This document shows positions 58,736-64,000 of a stretch of DNA of 64,000 nt, piece by piece. The DNA lies in contig CAUTWO010000001.1 in NCBI GenBank assembly GCA_963542545.1, forward strand, positions 111,430 to 175,429. Direction: 5' to 3'. The stretch is from CALISC01 sp963542545. GTDB lineage: Bacteria > Bacillota_I > Bacilli_A > Acholeplasmatales > Acholeplasmataceae. A program made the position numbers and the translations under genes. The notes beneath the pieces are model-generated. The model did not search any database. It had not been told where the DNA came from and saw only the letters and a program-made list of their open reading frames with translations. The first letter of the stretch is position 1. Every line of letters begins with the position of its first letter.

Positions 58736-61054
58736 ATGGAAAAAAACGCAATTAAACTAGAATTTAATAAAATAATTGAAAAAGTGGCGAGAAACGCTGT
58801 ATCAAAATCTGTTAAAGAACAAATTTTGACAATGCCGATTTTACAAAGAAATAAAGAAATTGAAAAAGAAATTTTAAAAAACATAGAAGCAACTAACGCC
58901 TTAAAAGAATTTGGTGTAATTGACTTTGCTGAAAACTACGATTGTAAAAATATTTTTTCTGGTCTTTTAAAACTAAGACCTTTGAATGTTAAAGACTTAC
59001 TCAAACTAAAGTTTTTCTTTGAGACCACTAAAGTTGGTTTTAATTATTTTAGTCAAACTAAGTCTAACTTTAATTACACTGCACTAATTGAGTTTTTTGC
59101 TAAACTGTTTTTGCCAACTAAAGAACTAAGTAAACTAAACGAGACAATTGATGAAAATGGAGAGTTTTTAGATTCAGCATCACTTAGATTGGGCAAAATT
59201 AGAAAAGAAATAAAAACTTTAAATGAAAACTCAAAGAAACGAATTGATGAACTAAAAAAAATCTACTCGCCTTTTTTAACTGATGAACAAGTTATTTATA
59301 AATCTGGTTTTTGGTGTCTAGTGGTTTCTGTAGTCTATAAAAGAAAGATTAAAGGAAATGTAGTAGATACTAGTAACTCAGGACAGTCTGTTTATATTGA
59401 ACCTGCGGAAATGCAGCAGTTCAGATTTAGACAAAGTGAACTACAAAATGAAGAAGAAAAAGAGAAAGGGAAAATCCTAAAGCAACTTATGGATTTTCTT
59501 TTAATTGACTTAAATAAATATATTGATGCTCAAAACGCACTTTTAAAACTGGACTATTACTTTGCCTGCGCTAAGTTCTTTGTTAAACAAAGTTGTTGCG
59601 CTCCAGTGATTTCAAAAGACAAGTCGCTTAAACTAATTGAAGCGAAACACCCGTTAATTGACGCAAACAAAGTAGTGCCAATTGACTTTTATATTTATCC
59701 AAACAAACCTCTAACTATCATTACAGGTCCAAATACTGGTGGGAAAACAGCGTCAATGAAAACTGTCGGTTTGTTTTCACTTATGTTAAAGGTAGGTTTT
59801 TTAATACCCGCTAAAGAAGCGGTTTTACCAAATTATAGTAAGGTATTTGTAGACATTGGTGATGAGCAATCTCTGGAACAAAACCTATCAACTTTTTCAT
59901 CTCACATGGTTAGACTAATCAGTTTTATAAGCGATGCAACTCAAGATTCATTAGTGCTTTTAGACGAACCTGGCTCTGGTACAGATCCTTTAGAAGGTCA
60001 GGCTTTGGCTTTGGCTATTATTAAGAATTTGCTTTTAAAAAATTGCACTTTGATACTAACCACTCACTATCCTAAAGTTAAAATGCTTCAGTATTTAGAA
60101 AACTCAACAACTGCAGGAGTGTCGGTTTGTTTTGATATTGACTCGCTTTCTCCGACTTACAAATTGTCGTTTAATTCAATTGGAAATTCAAACGCAATAC
60201 TGATTGCAAAAAGACTTGGAATGAATGAAAAAGTACTAAAAGACGCCGATGCGTATCTTTCAAATCAAGATAACAAATCAGAAGAATTGCTTAAAAATCT
60301 TGCTGAAAACATTGAAAAAAATGAACAATTAACCAAAGAACTACAAGAAAAAGAAACACTGTTGAATAGCCTTATAACGCAAAATGTGGAGATTAAAGAT
60401 AAACAAGAAAAAGAGTTTAGCACAAGAGTTGAAAGCGTACTTAAAATAGAGCGAAGGAAATGGGAAGACTCGGTCTCAGAAGTTGAAGCACTTATTAAAG
60501 AACTTAAAGATATCAAGGCTATCAATGTTAAAAAAATCTCTGAAATCAAACAAGGCATAAAAAAACCAGAAAACGAGTTTGACAGTAATGTAGAACTTAA
60601 AATTGGTGATTTAGTATACGTTGAGTCAATCTTTCAAGATGGCGTTATTAGGCGAATAAAGGGTGATTTGTATTTTGTAGATATTGAAGGCAACTTACTA
60701 AAATTTAAGAAAACTGATTTAAAATTAAGGTCCATAGTTAACCCTAAAAAGCATACAATTAAACCAACAACTCTGAATAAAAAAACAGTCAGTGAACCTT
60801 TTTTTAGTCCTGCTAATTTTGAAATTGATTTGCGTGGAAAAAGAACACACGAAGTTGAAAGTATCTTAGCTAAAGAAATTGATAAACTAATTCTTGCTAA
60901 TTTCACTCAAGCCAAAATTATTCATGGCTATGGAACTGGCGCTGTTAAAAATGCAGTTTATGACTACATTAAAAAACACCCTAAGATTAAAAGCCATCGC
61001 TTCGGCGGAGAGTTTGAAGGACAAATGGGTGTCACAATTATTTATTTAAAATAA
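58736..61054 (+). CDS. mutS2: endonuclease MutS2
   Basis: 772 residues, standard length. The MutS-like ATPase core has TIITGPNTGGKTASMKTVGL (Walker A) and LVLLDEPGSGTDPLEGQALA (Walker B). A coiled coil follows, then a C-terminal Smr nuclease domain with FEIDLRGKRTHEVESIL and IIHGYGTGAVKNAVYDYIKKH. In Bacillota it acts in recombination control and rescue of collided ribosomes. The start has no Shine-Dalgarno sequence and a very short predicted leader. Confidence 0.96.
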   Translation: MEKNAIKLEFNKIIEKVARNAVSKSVKEQILTMPILQRNKEIEKEILKNIEATNALKEFGVIDFAENYDCKNIFSGLLKLRPLNVKDLLKLKFFFETTKVGFNYFSQTKSNFNYTALIEFFAKLFLPTKELSKLNETIDENGEFLDSASLRLGKIRKEIKTLNENSKKRIDELKKIYSPFLTDEQVIYKSGFWCLVVSVVYKRKIKGNVVDTSNSGQSVYIEPAEMQQFRFRQSELQNEEEKEKGKILKQLMDFLLIDLNKYIDAQNALLKLDYYFACAKFFVKQSCCAPVISKDKSLKLIEAKHPLIDANKVVPIDFYIYPNKPLTIITGPNTGGKTASMKTVGLFSLMLKVGFLIPAKEAVLPNYSKVFVDIGDEQSLEQNLSTFSSHMVRLISFISDATQDSLVLLDEPGSGTDPLEGQALALAIIKNLLLKNCTLILTTHYPKVKMLQYLENSTTAGVSVCFDIDSLSPTYKLSFNSIGNSNAILIAKRLGMNEKVLKDADAYLSNQDNKSEELLKNLAENIEKNEQLTKELQEKETLLNSLITQNVEIKDKQEKEFSTRVESVLKIERRKWEDSVSEVEALIKELKDIKAINVKKISEIKQGIKKPENEFDSNVELKIGDLVYVESIFQDGVIRRIKGDLYFVDIEGNLLKFKKTDLKLRSIVNPKKHTIKPTTLNKKTVSEPFFSPANFEIDLRGKRTHEVESILAKEIDKLILANFTQAKIIHGYGTGAVKNAVYDYIKKHPKIKSHRFGGEFEGQMGVTIIYLK

Positions 61055-61069
61055 AAAAATTATGCAGAG

Positions 61070-61103
61070 AAAAAGCCTTTAAGTTTTACCTTAAAGGCTT
61101 TTT
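61070..61103. terminator. terminator between mutS2 and ribU
   Basis: AAAAAGCCTTTAAG, loop TTTTAC, CTTAAAGGCTTTTT; usable in both directions by these convergent genes. Confidence 0.85.
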
Positions 61104-61136
61104 AGTTTGGGTTCATAGTCAAGGGTAATATTTTAT

Positions 61137-61721
61137 TTAAACTTCTAACTTTTGTTTTCTAAACTCAACAATTTTCAGACCAACTACAGTGACAATAAAA
61201 TACTTAATTAAGTTAAAAGGCAGGTAAACTGAGGCGAGTGTTTTTAAGTATTTTGCAATTGGCATTAAAGCAGGTGTATAGTAAGCAGGTTTGCCTGAAA
61301 TAAAGGTAGGAATAAAAAACATAGCATTTGCTACCAATATTAAAACTGTCGGAATTAGTGTATAGTTTAAAACCGATATTAAGTAATGCTTTTTCTTGTT
61401 TAACTTAAAGTCTAAATATACCGCTAAAATTAACGTAAGTGTGCAGTAAATTGCGACAAGTTCGCCAAAAAATATAAACGGAAAGTTAGTAGCAGATGGA
61501 TTGATTAGCCACCTTATTCCAGACCTTAAGATAGTCATTAAAACTACCAGTTTAACTTTAAACTCAAACATTGCATATAGTATCACTATTTCTGAAAAGT
61601 CTAGTTTAAGTGGTGGAAAAAGAGGTATTTTAAAATACCCCAAAATTATACTAAGTGCCAAAAGCATAGCAAACTTAGTAAGTTCTTTGTTTTGATTTTT
61701 AGTTTGATTTTCTTTAAACAT
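61137..61721 (-). CDS. ribU: RibU-like riboflavin ECF transporter substrate-binding subunit
   Basis: 194 residues, about six membrane helices, beginning with a soluble KENQTKNQNKELTK tail. The segment FPPLKLDFSEIVILYAMFEF resembles the conserved F-P-x-L-K-x-D-x-(S/G)-D-x-P region of RibU-type S components. An FMN riboswitch directly upstream (61866-61982) strongly supports riboflavin or FMN uptake. It would work with a shared ECF energizing module (EcfA, EcfA', EcfT), which is not in this window. Its ribosome binding site is buried in a hairpin (61721-61759). Confidence 0.88.
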   Translation of the reverse strand: MFKENQTKNQNKELTKFAMLLALSIILGYFKIPLFPPLKLDFSEIVILYAMFEFKVKLVVLMTILRSGIRWLINPSATNFPFIFFGELVAIYCTLTLILAVYLDFKLNKKKHYLISVLNYTLIPTVLILVANAMFFIPTFISGKPAYYTPALMPIAKYLKTLASVYLPFNLIKYFIVTVVGLKIVEFRKQKLEV

Positions 61722-61759
61722 TTTTAACTTCCTTTAAAGTCGTTCAAGGAAGTTAAAAA
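61721..61759 (-). promoter_or_regulatory. hairpin sequestering the ribU ribosome binding site
   Basis: TTTTTAACTTCCTT pairs with AAGGAAGTTAAAAA (14 bp, 11-base loop). The 3' arm includes AAGGAAG and reaches the first base of the ATG, so translation should be blocked when it forms. It may be part of the riboswitch expression platform. Confidence 0.7.
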
Positions 61760-61780
61760 TATTTTAGTTTGCTGATTTTT

Positions 61781-61812
61781 AAAAAAAATGCACATCGTGC
61801 GCGTTTTTTTTA
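61781..61812 (-). terminator. terminator-like hairpin downstream of the FMN aptamer
   Basis: On the minus strand an A run, GCAC-GAT-GTGC and then eight T. The GC part of the stem is only four pairs, supported by A-T pairing of the flanks. It could be the transcriptional switch of the riboswitch. Confidence 0.5.
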
Positions 61813-61865
61813 AAAATGTAGTAAATGTAAATGGCTTACATTTTAGATTAAAATAAATGCCTTCC

Positions 61866-61982
61866 TATCTTTCATCCGGACTTTAACCGTTGGCACAGGA
61901 AACTATCCTGTTCTGCAACAGTTTTTAAACTGCTGCTCGTGGGCTTAGACCACCAGTTAAGAATTTCACTTGACCCTGATAT
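61866..61982 (-). ncRNA. FMN riboswitch (RFN element)
   Basis: The minus strand carries the conserved blocks in order: TATCAGGGTCAAGTG with AAATTC, GGTGGTCTAAGCCCACGAGC, AGGATAGTTTCCTGT, and CCAACGGTTAAAGTCCGGAT followed by GAAAGATA. The P1 stem is TATC/GATA. It lies between gpmA (about 16 bases from its stop) and ribU, about 140 bases before the ribU start. Binding of FMN should lower ribU expression. Confidence 0.95.
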
Positions 61983-61998
61983 TTTGGTTTATTAAATA

Positions 61999-62685
61999 TT
62001 AAATGTAGTAAGTTTTTTGAATGTTTAGGCTGTCGTCAAACTCAAAAACAAGTGGCTTGCCGGTAGGAAGCTCAACATTCATAATGTCTTCAGTTGAGAC
62101 ATTGTTAATGTATTTGTAAAGTGCGCGAAGAGAGTTGCCGTGAGCTGCGATAATTACTTTTTTGCCAGCAAGCAATGCTGGTTTAATATCGCTTTCCCAG
62201 TATTTAACAACACGGTCAACTGTGTCTAGTAAGTTTTCTGAAGCAGGTAGTTCTTTTGGATCTATTCCTTTTAGGTTCTCGTCAAAACGAGGATGGCGTG
62301 GGTCGTTGAAATCTAAAGCAGGTGGACGCACTTCTGCGGAACGACGCCAAATTCTAACTTGTTCGTCTCCGTATTTTGCGGCTGTCTCTGCTTTGTTTAG
62401 ACCTTGAAGCGCTCCGTAGTGGCGTTCGTTTAATAGGTATGAACGTCTAATTTCAATGTCAGAAAGGCCAAGTTGTTCTAAAACATAGGCAAGTGTGTTT
62501 TGTGCACGTTTTAAAGAAGAAGTGAAAGCAAGGTCAAAGCTAAAGCCTTTTTCTTTTAGTAAAAGACCTGCTGCTTTGGCTTCTTTTACTCCGTTTTCAG
62601 AAAGTTCAACATTTGTCCAACCAGTGAATTTATTGGCTAAATTCCATTCACTTTGGCCGTGTCTAATTACTACTAATTTAATCAT
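61999..62685 (-). CDS. gpmA: 2,3-bisphosphoglycerate-dependent phosphoglycerate mutase
   Basis: 228 residues, dPGM family. VVIRHGQSEWNLANKFTGWTNVELSENG holds the phospho-accepting His; RRSYLLNERHYGALQGLNKAETAAKYGDEQVRIWRRS and IIAAHGNSLRALYKYI hold the remaining active-site residues. Glycolytic enzyme; length normal. A promoter lies at 62720-62748. Confidence 0.97.
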   Translation of the reverse strand: MIKLVVIRHGQSEWNLANKFTGWTNVELSENGVKEAKAAGLLLKEKGFSFDLAFTSSLKRAQNTLAYVLEQLGLSDIEIRRSYLLNERHYGALQGLNKAETAAKYGDEQVRIWRRSAEVRPPALDFNDPRHPRFDENLKGIDPKELPASENLLDTVDRVVKYWESDIKPALLAGKKVIIAAHGNSLRALYKYINNVSTEDIMNVELPTGKPLVFEFDDSLNIQKTYYI

Positions 62686-62719
62686 TTTATTCCTCCGTAG
62701 TTGTGTTTAACTTGTTAAT

Positions 62720-62748
62720 ATTATATTAAAAATTTAGATAAAAATAAA
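62720..62748 (-). promoter_or_regulatory. promoter for gpmA
   Basis: On the minus strand TTTATT, 17-base spacer, TATAAT, about 30 bases before the gpmA start, which has CGGAGGA as ribosome binding site. Confidence 0.55.
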
Positions 62749-62760
62749 AGTTTTTTTAAA

Positions 62761-63705
62761 TTATTTGTTGCATTTAATGATTTCTTTTAAATATTTTTGA
62801 ATTGCTTTAAAAGTGGGTTTGTGAGAAGATGCGTGGCCACCAAGTTCAACCACGGTTAGCTTAGAGCCGGGGATTGCCTCGTGTACTAAATAAGCCTGTT
62901 TTAGTGGGCAAACCATGTCGTATCTGCCGTGGACTATATAAGTCGGGATGTGTGCAGCTTTGTGAATGTTTGTAAGAATATAGTTATCGTCTTTACCAAA
63001 TGTTTTATTGGCAAAAAAGAAAGCCTCCATTAAAGCAATTTGTCTCTCTGAGTTAGTTGCTTGAGTTGCCAGAAGTTCTGGTCTTTTGACCGGAAAAACT
63101 AAAGAAAGTTCGTAGTTTGCCCATTTAAGTGAGGCTCTGTCACTAACTGTTTTATCTGATGAAGTAATTTTTTTAAGGTACAGAGGTACTATATCTTCAA
63201 CTTTTTTGGTATCTTCAATTTCTGAGATAAACTCTTTGTATTCAGGCCAATAGAAGTTTTGAGCCCCTGAATACAGCCAATCGCAGTCTTCTTGTCTTGC
63301 TAAAAATATGCCGCGAATCAGCATTCCTGCAGTGTGTTCAGGGTATTTTATTGCGTAAGTCAGCGCAATAGTTGAGCCAAAACTGCCACCAAATAGCCAG
63401 ATTTTTGCGAATCCGAAGTGCTTGCGGATTTTTTCAATGTCGTCAACAATTTCAAAAATATCGTTATCTTTGGTTTCCAAAAAAGGTTTAGAGCGGCCAA
63501 CTCCGCGTTGATCAAACAAAATATAGTGAAACTTACGTGGGTTAAAAAAGTACTCAGCGCTTTTTGAAAACCCGCCACCAGGTCCACCGTGGATAAAAAT
63601 CAAAGGAATTCCGGTTCTAGAGCCACGCTCCTCAAAGTAAAGTTCGTGTATATCTGAAACCTTCAAGTAACCTGCAGAAAGTAATTTAGAGTGTCTATAC
63701 TTCAT
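62761..63705 (-). CDS. pip: prolyl aminopeptidase (proline iminopeptidase), alpha/beta hydrolase
   Basis: About 314 residues. LIFIHGGPGGGFSKS (oxyanion loop), FDQRGVGRSKPF, the nucleophile elbow WLFGGSFGSTIALTYAIKYPEH, and the C-terminal HGRYDMVCPLKQA and GGHAS supply Ser, Asp and His of the triad. The family removes N-terminal Pro from peptides. I set the start at ATG 63705 (MKYRHSKLL), preceded by AAGGAGAG. A longer reading would cross the tuf terminator. Confidence 0.9.
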   Translation of the reverse strand: MKYRHSKLLSAGYLKVSDIHELYFEERGSRTGIPLIFIHGGPGGGFSKSAEYFFNPRKFHYILFDQRGVGRSKPFLETKDNDIFEIVDDIEKIRKHFGFAKIWLFGGSFGSTIALTYAIKYPEHTAGMLIRGIFLARQEDCDWLYSGAQNFYWPEYKEFISEIEDTKKVEDIVPLYLKKITSSDKTVSDRASLKWANYELSLVFPVKRPELLATQATNSERQIALMEAFFFANKTFGKDDNYILTNIHKAAHIPTYIVHGRYDMVCPLKQAYLVHEAIPGSKLTVVELGGHASSHKPTFKAIQKYLKEIIKCNK

Positions 63706-63743
63706 ACTTTTTCGCTCTCCTTTTTTAAGTATTGGTTTTGGCA

Positions 63744-63784
63744 AAAAAGGCCAAGGCCGGGTAAACCCAACCAAAGGCCTTTTT
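63744..63784 (-). terminator. terminator after tuf
   Basis: On the minus strand AAAAAGGCC pairs with GGCCTTTTT around an inner GGGT/ACCC hairpin. It lies between tuf and pip. Confidence 0.8.
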
Positions 63785-63830
63785 AAAATGCTTTTTCGTT
63801 TAAATTAAATAACTAATTTACTTACTTAAA

Positions 63831-64000
63831 TTAAGCAATAATTTTAGTTACAGAACCCGCACCAACTGTGTGTCCACCTTCGCGGATTGAGAACTTAGTT
63901 CCTTGTTCAAGCGCAATTGGGTGAATTAACTCAACAGTAATTGTGGTGTTGTCACCAGGCATTACAAGTTCCACGCCTTCAGCAAGGGAAATTATACCTG
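63831..64000 (-). CDS. tuf: translation elongation factor Tu, C-terminal end (truncated by window edge)
   Basis: The frame closing at TAA 63831 reads EGVELVMPGDNTTITVELIH and then FSIREGGHTVGAGSVTKIIA, the strongly conserved C-terminal domain of EF-Tu. The rest of the gene lies beyond the right edge. About 56 codons are visible. Confidence 0.96.
   Translation of the reverse strand, partial: GIISLAEGVELVMPGDNTTITVELIHPIALEQGTKFSIREGGHTVGAGSVTKIIA

Noticed and set aside
63706..63774. N-terminal extension of the proline iminopeptidase
   Set aside because: It is encoded by the tuf terminator hairpin, and a good ribosome binding site precedes ATG 63705.
1..64000. Use of TGA as a tryptophan codon, as in Mycoplasma
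   Set aside because: TGA ends atpG, rsgA and pheT at the expected protein ends, all Trp codons checked are TGG, and the tRNA-Trp anticodon is CCA.

Overview
The window is chromosomal DNA of an AT-rich, low-GC Gram-positive bacterium (Bacillota or a Mollicutes-related lineage) with a compact genome. The evidence is gene content and order: rny-ymdB-miaB, rpiB-upp-atp, plsX-rnc, gdpP-rplI-dnaB, prfA-prmC-tsaC, rpsF-ssb-rpsR, walJ-rlmH, pheS-pheT, plus DnaD-like and MutS2 proteins. The genetic code is standard: TGA ends atpG, rsgA and pheT, all Trp codons I checked are TGG, and the tRNA-Trp has anticodon CCA. This argues against Mycoplasma/Spiroplasma proper. I cannot place the species.

Layout. 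1-4.4 kb (minus): an edge-truncated unknown protein, then miaB, ymdB and rny. 4.6-13.0 kb (plus): peptide deformylase, a DUF2779 nuclease-like protein, a large surface protein with Ig-like repeats, flavodoxin and a short DnaE. 13.1-21.0 kb (minus): rpiB, upp and a complete F-type ATP synthase operon whose c subunit carries the Na+-binding residues. About 21.2 kb (plus): a 36-codon peptide gene with its own promoter and a strong ribosome binding site. 21.5-30.1 kb (minus): dnaD-like, rnc, plsX and a shikimate/chorismate cluster (aroC, a three-domain AroA-chorismate mutase-AroE fusion, aroB, aroF), then rlmH and walJ. 30.2-33.2 kb (plus): a 992-residue lipoprotein. 33.3-36.2 kb (minus): a type II restriction-modification pair directly behind tRNA-Gln. 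36.2-46.4 kb (minus): tsaC, prmC, prfA, dnaB, a gdpP-rplI in-frame fusion, a phosphopantetheinyl transferase, rpsR-ssb-rpsF, coaD, tRNA-Trp and a membrane protein.

46.4-50.5 kb (plus) looks like an accessory segment bounded by tRNA-His and tRNA-Glu. It holds a long structured leader with operator-like palindromes, an iron-complex-type ABC transporter whose binding-protein gene is frameshifted, and a 680-bp non-coding tail with three 41-bp tandem repeats. 50.5-58.6 kb (minus): tRNA-Glu, gltX, rpsU, rpe, rsgA, rlmN, pheT and pheS. 58.7-61.1 kb (plus): mutS2. 61.1-64.0 kb (minus): a RibU-like riboflavin uptake protein under an FMN riboswitch, gpmA, a proline iminopeptidase and the 3' end of tuf.

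Most of the window is housekeeping. The items most worth attention are the AroA-CM-AroE fusion, the GdpP-L9 fusion with an internal start site for L9, the orphan 36-residue peptide, the DUF2779 protein with apparent Fe-S nuclease plus exonuclease motifs, the frameshifted transporter with its elaborate leader, the 41-bp repeats, and a tRNA-Glu with C at position 33.
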